Positions 48,801 to 58,434 of a stretch of DNA of 64,000 bases are shown here, in pieces. Both the position numbers and the translations under genes were made by a program. The notes under the pieces are model-generated. The model did not search any database and had not been told where the DNA came from. It worked only from the letters and a program-made list of their open reading frames with translations. Each line of letters opens with the position of its first letter. Positions within the stretch are counted from its first letter, which is position 1. This DNA is from Ligustrum vulgare (taxonomy: Eukaryota > Streptophyta > Magnoliopsida > Lamiales > Oleaceae), in NCBI GenBank assembly GCA_963555705.1, contig OY743184.1, forward strand, positions 25,754,639 through 25,818,638, read 5' to 3'.

Positions 48801-51800
48801 CTTTGTTTTGTAGTTCCACCAACCGTGTACTTCTTTCTTAATTCCAGCCGTGAATCCCTCTAATTCATCAGCCGACAACACTCAATTGGTAATGTATATA
48901 TGTATCCAGTCGACCACACTTATATCTAAAGGAATTCCCAGGTGACTCCTTTAATAGACTCCAATGTATATTCCAATCTTCTTAATCCCCTCAAATCAGC
49001 CGAACACTTCCCTTTTTTAATGTATATACCGATGATGATAATGCTCACCTCCACTCACCCGAACTCTCCACCCAATTCTCCCCAAGCTGCCTCCTTCAAT
49101 GAATACCAATGCATGTATATATATAATCACCAAATCAGCCCTAAAAAACTCCAGATAAGTCAGCCACTTTAGGTCCCTTCTAGTAATATTCTATTTCAAC
49201 TTCAATTAGAAGTATTCTACCAACTTGTTTTTGCTCCAAGGGCATTTTGAATTGGGTTTGAAAGCCCAATTATTAATTTAGAGTTTACTTTTAAGACTTC
49301 AACTCTTTCAAAAAATGTAAGTTGGTGTTTAACTCTCTTCAATTGTGCAATTAAATCCTTGGCATCTTTTTTCTTCATCTTGTCCCCCGTCCTATCTATG
49401 AATTGTTTGCAATGTAGTCATTTTTTTGTACAATTTTAATCCATTTTCTTTGTTTTGCCTCCAAACACGAGTCCAAATTCGAATTTTTCCTAAAACAAAC
49501 AAATTAAATACATAATTAGCAATATCATATCCCAAAACACTTGTAATTATCTAAATTTAAAGTCAAGATAAGTACGAAAAACGTATTTATCAAGATTCAT
49601 CATCCAACATCCTAATTTATTCAAACCTAGTAGTCATTATCTTTAACTTAGAATTTATTACCATTTTAGTTCCCTCATGAATGGTTTCTAATATATCCAA
49701 AGTTTTTTCCCAGATTCACACATGGACATACATTTGAACTCTTATGGGGAAATAGCCAATAAGATGGCATGCATTGCTTTTTTGTTCCAGTTACATCATC
49801 TTTCATTCTTAGTCAAATTGGTTATGCTAGAAGGAGTTACTAAGCTTGCAACTGCGGTAGATGGTTATGATCATCCATCAATCACACTATGCCAAACTTG
49901 GTCATTTATGGATTTTAAAAAGTCTCTTATGACCATCAAAGGAGGGAGAGCAGATAATGTCAAACTTATATAGACTAATGAATTGAGATGAACGATCAAA
50001 TTTAGGCGCTGATATCATTTGAAATAACCCGTGTTGTTCCAACTAACACTTAGAGGGGGTAAATTGGTATATAATGCAGAATTAAAAATTAATTCAAATA
50101 TAGATAGTACGTAGGCAATTAAATAGGTTGTAATCAATCAATAATAAATAATTTCAAGAAAGTTTAAAAAAAAACACCAAATATGGTAAGAAGGAGAAAT
50201 GCTTGAAGAGTTTTTCCCATTGAAACAACATCTGGGCAAACGTGCAAATAAAGTCTACTAGAAAATAATAACTTACAATTGATTCAGACATAACTACATC
50301 GTGGTAGATTCTGACCACTCAACTTGTAAATCACCAAAGAACTTTTCAATTGTACATCCAACACTTTCCAAAACATTTTTACTATCTTTTTCCTCAGCGC
50401 AAAGTCACCTAGAATCAGCATCATTTTTCTTCAACTGAACTTCAGCTACCTCTTCCTAACTTCAGAACTCTGAAAGATTATTGGTAAAGGATTTTAGTTT
50501 TATTGTTTTTCCGGATTGAGCAATCTTGAATAAACAAGAACCTACGTGATTGATAAAAAAAACTTTTCAATTGTACATCCAACACTTTCCAAAACATCTG
50601 TACTATCTTTTCCTCAACGCAAGTCACCTAGAATGAGCATCGTTTTTCTTCAAATGGACTTTAGCTACCTCTCTCCAACTTCAGAACTCTGAAAGATTAA
50701 TGGTAAAGGATTTCGGTTTTATTGGTTTTCTGGACTGAGCAATCTTGAATAAACAAGAACTTGTGTGATTGATATTTGGAGAATCAATTGATGAATCCAG
50801 GAATTGATATAGTAGTCTCTCTGAGGGAGAAATATAATGATCAACCACATCTAAAAACGATAGAAAAATGGCAAATATTAAAAAGAAGTAATTAGGGGCT
50901 TGATATATATAGTGATAGGGTATTCGACGTAGTTTAGAATTGTAAGAAGTCTAAAAATCACGAAATAGCATCTACCCAGATTTTACGACAATCAGTATGT
51001 TCGTTATATCGTTCTCTACAAGTATCTGATTGAGACGATTCAAAGCGCATTGGGAAGCTGATGCGTGTCGTAATACACCAAAATTTAATTATTTCCTTAC
51101 TAACTAAATATTGTTTAATAATGTAGTAGCAATAGTAAGAGTCGAACCCACGAGTAACAGTAAACCTAGTTAGTTGCTCGAGAAATAAGAATAGAATGGG
51201 GGTTTGTTGTTTGGTTTTACTTGAGTGAAAAACTATGCATAAAAACAAATAAATATGTTCAGAGAATTAAAATGAGAAAAAATCTTGTTATCAGGTTCGG
51301 TTGTACCATCAATTATTGCTATACCTTTCTATGTAACGTATTTCTATCCCCTTTTTAATTTATCAATCTTGAATAATCAACATGCACTGATTATAACAAT
51401 TTTTCCTTATGTGTATCGACTCAAACAAGCTCTTTGAACCAATTCTAGACAATGGACAATCCTAAACAAGCTCTTAGGATTTAATACAAAGATAGCATGA
51501 ACAATGAGAAGATTATATTGAATTGGATTGTTAAATTTGCAAGTTCGATTTAATTAACCCAAGTCGAATTATTACTAAATCTAAATGAGATTTATTTGCT
51601 ACTTGAGTTAATATCTAATGACAATTAAGGATCCAAAATCTAAACATAGCATATACACGAATTTAAGAATTAAAGGACTCAATTGGCCAAATCAAATTCA
51701 CTAAGCAAATAAATTTAAGTGAACATTCAAAACGTAGTAATTCAACAATTGAAATGAATGGGATAGATACGTTACTCGTTTGTAGGGAAAGGAAATAAAA

Positions 51801-53970
51801 AAAATGTTTGACATAACTTCCCCCTCGAACAAGAAGGAAATTTAGCCGAGCATGATCATGATGAATTCTTCAATTTTATTCTTGAACTCACCTCCTTGTG
51901 ATGTCTCTTTGCTTGAAAATGTCCTAAGAAGTTCTCTATTTTATACTCCTAAAATTGTGCCCTAAGAGTCCTACAAAGAATTGTCAAAGATAGACTTCAA
52001 ATCAGATTAGAAAAATATTTTGCGCATAAGTTACGGCTGTGAAAGATGGAATTACGGCCGCAACTCAACCTCTAAAAAATTTTCTATTCGACAATGACTT
52101 GCAGCCGTACGTATTTTCCTACTTTGATCCTCAATTCTTGACTCTTAGCACTTTTTTTATCCTTTTTCATTTCTTTCCGTTCTTTGTGGCCCCACATAAT
52201 TCAATACACAAAAACGCGATAAATGACACTTTTTAATGAAATGAGTCAAGCAACAAAACACGACAATAAGTGAATCAAACATGTGCTCTTAACCACTCAT
52301 CAGAATCTAACTCAAAAGGCTATAATTATTGTAGAAAAAAAAAAATCTTCAACTCAAACATTTGTTATGCGAAAATCGAATATCAACCTATGTATGAAAT
52401 TCTAAACCATTGCAACTTTTCATACTCCTTTCTTGAATATTACTTTGACATTCTGGAGCTCAAATACTCAACCAACTCAACTACAATATTTTAACTTTTA
52501 TTATTATAACTTAATAAAACGTGATCTTTTGTCTACGAAATTGTCAATTAACAAATTCAAAACCTAACAATTTTAACATTCTTTTCATACCCAACCTTAT
52601 GTCAAATCTCAAGCACCATAAGAATACAAAAGCATGTCTGGCTAAGCTTTAAAAATGGAAAAATTAGGTGGCGTTCTGTTTGTATTTTATTTTGTATTTT
52701 CATTTCGAAAATGTTTTGTGTTTCCTGTTTTTATTTTTGTTTTCAAATTTGCTGAAAACGCGTTTGGTTTGTCATTTCTGAAAACTGTTTTTGAAAATGA
52801 AAAGCTGGAAAACACGTTCTGTTTGAAATTTTGCAGAATAATACTTAAACTATTTTTAATTAATTTGCTTACAGAATACTACTGGCTCAAACTCAAATTT
52901 CCTTTCATAATACACTGAAAACATGGTTACATGCAACACACTAATGTGAGCATTAAGAGTCTATATTAACACAGCTTGGTCAGGTTCGGGATTTGAGGAA
53001 GCTCTATTTCTATTAAAATCCAGAAAATGCAAGTTCCTTCAAAACCATCAAGAGTCTATTTATCAAGACATTTTTTGAAATATAACAAGAATTCTCACTT
53101 AATTTTTTTTTGTAATGTTGATATTGAATTCAATAAAACTTTATTTAATCTTGGTTCCAAGTTATGATAATTCTCTCAAAAAATAATTTATTTAGGCTTA
53201 GTTCCAAATTAGGATAATTCTAAAAAAAAAAAAAAAAAAACTTTATATTAAATTTAGTTCCAAGTTAGGATAATTCTTTATAAAAAAAAATATATAAAAA
53301 AATAAATAAAAAATCCCAAAACGTGTTTTCCGCGTTTTGAACATTTTTTGTTGAAATACACATGGGCATTTTGTGTACAATTTTTTTTTTCCCAAAATGC
53401 GTTTTCGAAAATAATAAAGAGAACATATTTTTAGTGTTTTCGAAAATAAAAACAGAAAACGACCTCAAAACAGCAAAGAGAACATGCTTACTTTCTAAAT
53501 ATCTTTTTGTTTCCAAACATCTTGGATATTTATTTCTTCTCAATTTCAAGTTAAAATAAAAAAAATAAAAAATAGTTATTCAGAAAGTAGCTACACTCTA
53601 TTGTTAAAATAAGTAACCATATCTGTTTCTGATTGGCAGGTTTCTTATATGATACTCCAAATGGTATCACCAGTGACACACTCAGTAGGAAATTGTGTTA
53701 AGAGAGTGGTCGTAATTGTATCCTCAATAATCTTCTTTCAAACTCCAGTTTCACAGACAAACTCCTTTGGTAATTTCTCAGAATCAATCCTAAATTATTC
53801 TTGAATTTCATCAGTGTAGTTAATTATTTCTTTTCTTTGGATTCTGTTTCTCCAGGTTTAATTTAGTCCTTTGTTATTTTGCCTGATCTCCAGGAACTGC
53901 TATTGCGCTTGCTGGAGTTTTCCTCTATTCCAGAGCCAAGAGAATCAAACCAAATCAAAAGCTTTTATAG
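39894..53970 (+). CDS. PPT: Plastid phosphoenolpyruvate/phosphate translocator, nine exons
   Basis: Exons: 39894-40268, 40479-40601, 41286-41438, 42107-42192, 42788-42869, 43068-43187, 43502-43579, 53640-53769, 53894-53970. They sum to 1224 nt, an open 407-codon frame plus TAG, all introns GT...AG. PPTs exchange phosphoenolpyruvate for phosphate across the inner plastid envelope, feeding the shikimate pathway and fatty-acid synthesis. Residues 1-100 are rich in Ser and basic residues, poor in acidic ones, and look like a transit peptide. The conserved carrier follows with [67 protein letters not shown] (Lys-Arg pair used in substrate binding in the family) and a basic C-terminus. The NLTNQSRN and [13 protein letters not shown] blocks favour PPT over TPT, GPT or XPT. 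Not seen: a conserved Pro in exon 3 (ICMLALGH). Splicing is inferred, not observed. Confidence 0.9.
40293..40320 (+). repeat. (TTTC)n microsatellite in PPT intron 1
   Basis: Seven TTTC units in intron 1 (40269-40478), between the 5' splice site and the exon 2 acceptor. They add pyrimidines to the intron. Confidence 0.95.
41472..41498 (+). repeat. (TTG)n microsatellite in PPT intron 3
   Basis: About eight TTG units just after the 5' splice site of intron 3. Confidence 0.9.
42361..42784 (-). repeat. Probable copia LTR with primer site, next to PPT exon 5
   Basis: On the + strand TGATACCAATTGATAAAA (42361-42378) reads, inverted, as an LTR end (TTTTATCA) followed by ATTGGTATCAGG, the tRNA-iMet primer site. 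From 42371 the sequence runs to GTGTTAACA at 42784, inverted TGTTAACAC, which would be an LTR start. The segment (about 414 bp) therefore reads TG...CA on the minus strand. The exon 5 acceptor (CAG at 42785-42787) follows directly. Without a partner copy the call is tentative. Confidence 0.5.
43228..43411. mobile_element. Small GC-rich inverted-repeat element in PPT intron 6
   Basis: Ends TTCTAAAAAGTTCGCTTA and (inverted) TTCTAAAAAGCGTTAAGTG share the first 11 bases. Internal words such as TTAGGCGCG and CGCGCCTAGGTGC are near-palindromic. It is probably a MITE, but no target duplication could be defined. Confidence 0.5.
44270..44400 (+). repeat. SINE-like unit
   Basis: GGTTGCCATAGTGATAGG resembles a pol III A box and GAGTTCGAATCTTG a B box, about 45 bases apart. 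AT-rich tail. The 3' border and target duplication are not defined, so the call is tentative. Confidence 0.4.
45363..45637. mobile_element. hAT MITE, 275 bp, perfect 8-bp target duplication
   Basis: ATCATATG is present on both sides (45355-45362 and 45638-45645). Left end TAGAGATGGCAAAA; right end inverted TAGTGAGACCCAAC. Rich in CCCGAACCCG words with an A-rich centre. Same family as the copies at 37429 and 45740 and the composite at 55113. Confidence 0.9.
45740..46064. mobile_element. hAT MITE, 325 bp, perfect 8-bp target duplication
   Basis: ATGATGAC flanks it on both sides (45732-45739 and 46065-46072). Left end TAGAGATGGCAAAA; right end inverted TAGTTACGGAAACG. It lies only about 100 bp from the previous copy in the same orientation. 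Confidence 0.9.
46877..47890. repeat. Left half of a mirror-image repeat pair (blocks A and B)
   Basis: Block A (about 46877-47200) and block B (about 47690-47890) reappear in reverse complement and reverse order at 53090-53495 and 52655-52880. Block A reads GTTTTCTATTTTTATTTTCG near its outer end. Both blocks are rich in GTTTTC/GAAAAC words. The spacer between A and B differs on the two sides (about 490 and 210 bp). Confidence 0.7.
48036..49592 (-). repeat. Athila-like solo LTR (antisense), perfect 5-bp target duplication
   Basis: AGATT flanks it on both sides (48031-48035 and 49593-49597). On the minus strand it starts TGATAAATACG and ends GCGCAACA. The LTR tip has the stem ATAAATACGT, loop TTT, TCGTACTTAT (8 of 10 pairs). 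The conserved CTCGTGGGA word is at about 48110-48118 (inverted). It is a solo LTR left by LTR-LTR recombination inside PPT intron 7. Confidence 0.9.
50340..50774. repeat. Tandem duplication, 221-bp period
   Basis: Both copies begin AACTTTTCAATTGTACATCC (50340 and 50561) and end near GTGATTGATA. They are about 90% identical. No ORF spans them. Confidence 0.88.
51059..52302 (-). repeat. Second antisense solo LTR in intron 7
   Basis: Reads TGATGCGTGTCG... on the + strand to ...CACTCATCA, so TG...CA with short inverted ends. Flanks GAAGC and GAATC match at 4 of 5. A cluster of TTACGGCYG words lies at 52030-52110 near its minus-strand start. No partner LTR or internal region is present. Confidence 0.68.
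52655..53495. repeat. Right half of the mirror-image repeat pair (blocks B' and A')
   Basis: Inverted counterparts of the blocks at 46877-47890. Block A' also contains three degenerate copies of a unit with CCAAGTTAGGATAATTCT or a close variant (53150-53275), of which block A has only one. The right border is about 140 bp upstream of PPT exon 8. Confidence 0.7.
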
Positions 53971-54729
53971 TGATACAATCGATATGCCTGGAAGAGGTAC
54001 TAGCTTGATCTCACGTGCTAGAATCCATTGGAGGGTAATGAATGGATCGATTTTGGTATAGAGTGGTAGATTTTATGATATTACGAGCAAAATGAAAATA
54101 ATATCGCTAAAAAATTTCAAATTTCAAACATGGTGTAATCCGTATGCATGTTGAATGAATTTAAGAGTGTTTGGTATTGTTAAAAAGAGTTTTTTTTTAA
54201 AAAATTAATAATGAATTTTAGGAGAATTGATGGTTGAACTTTGGTTGAAAAGTTAAATGTTGTGGGCTTGACTTTTAATGGACGATTGAGATTGAATATG
54301 TAGAAAAAAATTAATGAAAACGAAACAAGGGCTAAGTAATATCACTTCACAAAGTAAGATCTCTTCAAAATTCCATTTAACTTGAAACTAGCTGGTAAAT
54401 TTTACCCTACAATGATCGTATACGGTATATATGTTTCTGGTTGTATGTAAACACGTCTCGATCGTAGGTGAAGTGTTGGAAAGTTATTATTTAATATTAT
54501 GATGAAATTTTGTCGAGAAGACAACTATATTCTACTTAAAGTTTTTAAAATTCATCAATGGTATTTACTTATTTTTACAAAATCAATAAATAAAAACTTC
54601 ATGGAAAAATCTGTAAATAAAACATCATAAATTATGCAAAGGATTTGTATCATGAAAGAGTTCTAACCAAATTTAGAAAATTATTAAAATCTAACATTAT
54701 TTTTCATTGTAACACTAATTTATTGATCC
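53971..54729 (+). other. PPT 3' flank
   Basis: AT-rich, no gene. Presumably 3' UTR and downstream spacer; several AATAAA-like words occur but none can be singled out as the poly(A) signal. Confidence 0.45.
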
Positions 54730-55112
54730 TTGTCCATGTATGTCAACATTAACACATGTTTCTTCTGGCACGCCCTAATGAAACATGCTTAAAAATCATG
54801 AACTCTACAAGATGAAATGACGAGGGAAAAACGTAAGGAAATGAGATGACGATGAATGAGATGACATCACTTTGTAAATGATGGCGAATGAGATGACAAT
54901 CTATCTCAATATGTTTGGTGCACTCATTAATCAAAGGATTGTGAGATATCCAAATAGCACTCTTATTATCATAATCTTTGTGATAGTGGATATCATACCA
55001 CAATACTCCACCTCAATATAGGAGCTTGAACTTACTGCCTACTTATTACTTCCAAGAGATGAGAGAATTTTCAAAAAATAGACAAAATCCAATGGTAGAC
55101 TTGCAATCAATA
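54730..55112 (-). pseudogene. Copia RNase H C-terminus (antisense), left of the hAT composite
   Basis: The minus strand gives CKSTIGFCLFFENSLISWKSNK, directly continuing the sequence interrupted at 57391, then YDNKSAIWISHNPLINECTKHIEIDCHLIRHHLQ. These are copia RNase H motifs. Stops and shifts occur. It is one half of an RNase H domain split by the hAT composite. Confidence 0.85.
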
Positions 55113-55282
55113 GGATGACAAAAAAACTCGCCCCGACCCGAACCCGATGGGGCCCCGACCCTAATGGGGCAAAAAAATACCGACCCACGGGTTGGCGAGG
55201 CGTGTTTGGGATCAAATTTGAAAACCCACAACGGGTTCGGGTAGGGCGCGAGTCGGGAAAGACCCACCCCGCCAATGACCCA

Positions 55283-56727
55283 TGATAAGTGTATTTTATA
55301 CACTTATTTCTATTATGAAAAGTAGGATTTTAATTGTTTGATCAGGAATTTTTGCTATTTATTTCGTTGTTATTTATTTATATTTCAGGAATAACCCAAA
55401 AGTCGAGAAAGTAAATTAATTGAAGTTAAAATCAAGCAATTGGATGATAAAAGTGCCAAAGTGTGAAAATCAAGAGACGAGGAAGTAAATCAAATGACCA
55501 ATTAGAAGAAAAATGTAAGAAGAAATCAAATTTGGAAGAAATCAGAAATTTAGGGGTTAAATTGCAACAATCAAAAGTTAGAGGATCAGCTGTGCAATAA
55601 AAGATCAGGGACCAACTTAGACTGAAACAAAAGATGAAAATTGCATCATAAAGCAAAATCGCACGGCCTCACTTGGAATACGCGCGTGGTAGCTTGAACG
55701 GATTTTTGGGCGACTCAGCCTACACTGCAGAAGCATACGACCGCAACTATTTGAACCGTGCAATCGCACGGTAGACATTCTGGGCCACAGCTGGGCTTTT
55801 TGGGCGGAATTCGGTATTTTTTCTCTCCAAGTAACCTAAATTCTGAGGACATCTATAAATACATTGCTTGGAGCACGAAATTAGGGGTTCTGAATTGTCT
55901 TGTTTGATGCCAAAGCGCTGTCCAACTGCTGGGGAATCTATTGAAAGCCAAATTTAAGATTGAAGAACAAGAATCAAGAAGATGAACGGGGTGACTTATA
56001 TTCATTTTTCTTGTGAATTATCTTTAATCATGTTTCTAGGCTAGATTTCTCGTGTTAGGATTATGATGAAGTTTTACTTATCGATTCCATGTTTTGACTT
56101 ATTATTTAATTTACACAGTTTATGGGTTTGATGCAATTAAATAGTGCTTTTATTATTACGCAATTGCTTGACCAACTTTTACATGATTTTCTTGATGTTT
56201 CTCTATATTCGAAAGAGTAGAAATTCATTAGATGTTATTTAATTGTCACAAAGTCCGATAGGGGATAGAAATATACCCCTATACTTTGTGTTATCCTTGA
56301 GAGTGTTCATGAATTCTTTAATGCTTTTCTAATTATTTAATTGTCATAAAAATATAGTCAATTTGCATTTAGGAAAATGTTTTTATACATCACTCGAAAG
56401 GAGACTTAAATAATTTTAGGAATACAGATATTCAAAACCCCATGAATTGTATTTAAATAATTTGGTCAAAATAAGGATGATTTGATTAAAATGGATTCAT
56501 AATTCTAACATATTTATTTTCATAAGTTTTAAAATCAAGTTTTCATTATTCTTTAGTTTAATCTTTATTTTAATTTTTAAGATCAAAATTTTCAACTCAA
56601 TCAAATTTCTTTTTCCGGTTAAGGTAGTAGTCTAAAATACAATTTACAACAATCCTCGTGGGATCGATACTTGGACTCACGTTCACTTTATTACTTACGC
56701 AACCCGTGCACTTCCGGTTAGCGAACA
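55283..56727 (+). repeat. Athila-like solo LTR (+), perfect 5-bp target duplication
   Basis: ACCCA flanks it on both sides (55278-55282 and 56728-56732). It starts TGATAAGTGTATTTTATACA and ends TTAGCGAACA. The 10-bp terminal stem is perfect. A TATA-type word (TCTATAAATACA) lies near 55853; words such as GTGCAATCGCACGG lie upstream (55660-55790). It is inserted in the hAT composite and so is younger than it. Confidence 0.93.
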
Positions 56728-56759
56728 ACCCAACCCGCTTAATTAATTTCTTTAAAAAA

Positions 56760-57205
56760 AAAATACACTACTTAACCCTAACTCGGTTACTCGGTAAATC
56801 TAATTCATTTCCATTCCATCTCTCTCAGCATCTCTTTGACTCTATGCCACACTTCACTCAACTCACAAGTCACACTACTCTTCCATCTTCTCTTCCTCTC
56901 ACACTCCTCCACCGACTGGTGACCACCATCCATGGTCCACCCTTCTCTCGATCGAGTCTCCACAGTCCACAACTGAGCAAGTTACTCACGTCTGATTGTG
57001 ATGTGGTTTGTAGATCTATGTTTCCGTTCTTTTAATCTCACTTATTTATGTTTTCAGATTCATCTCTGTTATGGAAGAATGCCAATTTTGTTTCTTTAAG
57101 CAAAAAATAAAACATAGCAAAGTTAATTGGGCTATTTGTGATGCAGTTTGTAGATCTAGGTTTCAGTTCTTTAATCTCACTTATTTATGTTTTCAGAAAG
57201 CAATG
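56760..57205 (+). other. Segment of possible host origin in the hAT composite, with a 57-bp duplication
   Basis: Pyrimidine-rich leader-like DNA and a short frame (ATG near 56843, stop at 57033) are followed by two copies of a 57-bp segment, 57000-57057 and 57140-57196. Both begin GATGYGGTTTGTAGATCT or a close variant and end ATTTATGTTTTCAG, like a 3' splice site. Not present in the other family members. Capture of a 5' UTR and intron is a guess; no homolog was identified. Confidence 0.5.
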
Positions 57206-57390
57206 CCCAAGAAAAAAATAAATAAATAAACGGGGCGGGAGAGGAACCCGTCCCGACCCGTGAAAAATCCGAACTCGCCCTACCCCGAATTTGGCAGGTT
57301 GCGGGAGCGGGTATGGAGCACCTAAATAGCTCGCAGGGCGGGACGCGGAACGGCCGACCGGCCACGAACCCCTCCCCGTTGTCATCTCCA

Positions 57391-57730
57391 GATCAATAGA
57401 GTTTTTAGCCCAATCAACATCAAGGTAGGCACGAAGAACTAGCGAGCTAGTCGACAGAAATAAGACTTTGAAATCAAGTATAGCAATATATGAATAGCAG
57501 TTGCCCAATGAATTGCAGTAGAAGCTGAAGTAAACTGATTAACAATGTGAATAGTATAAGCAATATCAAGACGTATAATGGTGAGATAAAACATAATTCA
57601 AAAATCATATGATACAGGATAGGATCATCTAAGAGTATTGGTGATTTTAATATCAGTAAGGCGAGCTTGCTCAATAACGATAGTGGCATACTAAACGGTT
57701 GCGCAATGCTAAAAAGTCTGAAAATGCCCA
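57391..57730 (-). pseudogene. Copia RT end and RNase H start (antisense), right of the hAT composite
   Basis: On the minus strand the pattern RLTDIKITNTL...YDFWIMFYLTIIRLDIAYTIHIVNQF then LRAYLDVDWAKNSID (RNase H first Asp in DVDW) leads to the hAT border. It joins the 54730-55112 segment when the hAT is removed. Frames shift near 57500. Confidence 0.85.
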
Positions 57731-58434
57731 AAATTAATTTCTTTTCTCAAAATCAATTTTTGACTTTTCAAAAGTCTTGACGATAGACCCTAAGACAAAT
57801 ACTTTTTGTAGTTGAGGAAAATCATTAAACATTTTCTCATGTAGAGACCCTTTTGGTAGGACTAGAGCTTATTGTCACAGTCCGGTTTCCCCCCTACTCA
57901 TGGGGCACTGTAAAGGATCTTATATTGTCGAAATTATTCGAAATGTGCACTAACATGTCATGTACTTGTAAGTATATATCAATAAACTCATCGACAAAGT
58001 TATGTTGTACTTGCATTATTGCTTCCTAACTCGTCTGTGGGGGAGAAGCTGACTTGTATGATAGCGAGCATCACAGGTGTCAAAAGGCAGGTCCGTTTCA
58101 TTATGCTTTGCATTTCTAAAAAAATTATCCAAACAAATCCAAAAATAACTTCTTAATCTCAAAAATAATTTTTTTACTTTTTAAAATATTGTCAAACCGC
58201 CCGAATGCAAGTACCTAAGGTGATTTTCCAACATTGTGCACTCGGGCTTTCTTCCCTCGGGGACTTGCGATGGCTGAAGTTTTTCGCATGCTTACTAATG
58301 AGGAAATGTGAAATTCCCAAACCTGATCAACCCCCTCCCCTTCCCCTTTATAAACACTACCGCGCTTTCAACCAACTTGACTCGGTCAGCACCAACAATT
58401 TAGCGTCTAATGCAGGAAGATGAAACATCAAACA
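57731..58434. other. Region without recognisable genes
   Basis: No domain is seen. The 72-codon frame at 58205-58423 ends near an LTR start and has no family signal. Confidence 0.45.

Larger units (their letters stand above)
43580..53639 (+). other. PPT intron 7, 10,060 bp, filled with transposons
   Basis: The donor is CAG|GTGAGT at 43580 and the acceptor TTGGCAG|GTT at 53640. Other introns of this gene are 124-684 bp. The intron holds two hAT MITEs, two blocks of repeat in mirror-image order, two antisense solo LTRs, a SINE-like unit and a 221-bp tandem duplication. The stretches 43580-44270, 44430-45354, 46073-46876 and 49598-50339 show nothing further that I recognise. Confidence 0.85.
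55113..57390. mobile_element. hAT composite (enlarged TAGAGATGGCAA-family element) holding a solo LTR
   Basis: Left end GGATGACAAAAAAACTCG and right end GTTGTCATCTCCA (inverted TGGAGATGACAAC) are inverted copies. Flanks AATCAATA and GATCAATA match 7 of 8 and lie at corresponding positions in the copia RNase H, so the target site is exact. Without the solo LTR it is about 830 bp, much longer than its 275-351-bp relatives. The extra sequence (56760-57200) has no counterpart in them and may be captured host DNA. Confidence 0.82.

Noticed and set aside
49722..49973. 83-codon frame in PPT intron 7
   Set aside because: No domain, no splice context, lies between two solo LTRs; not enough to call a gene.
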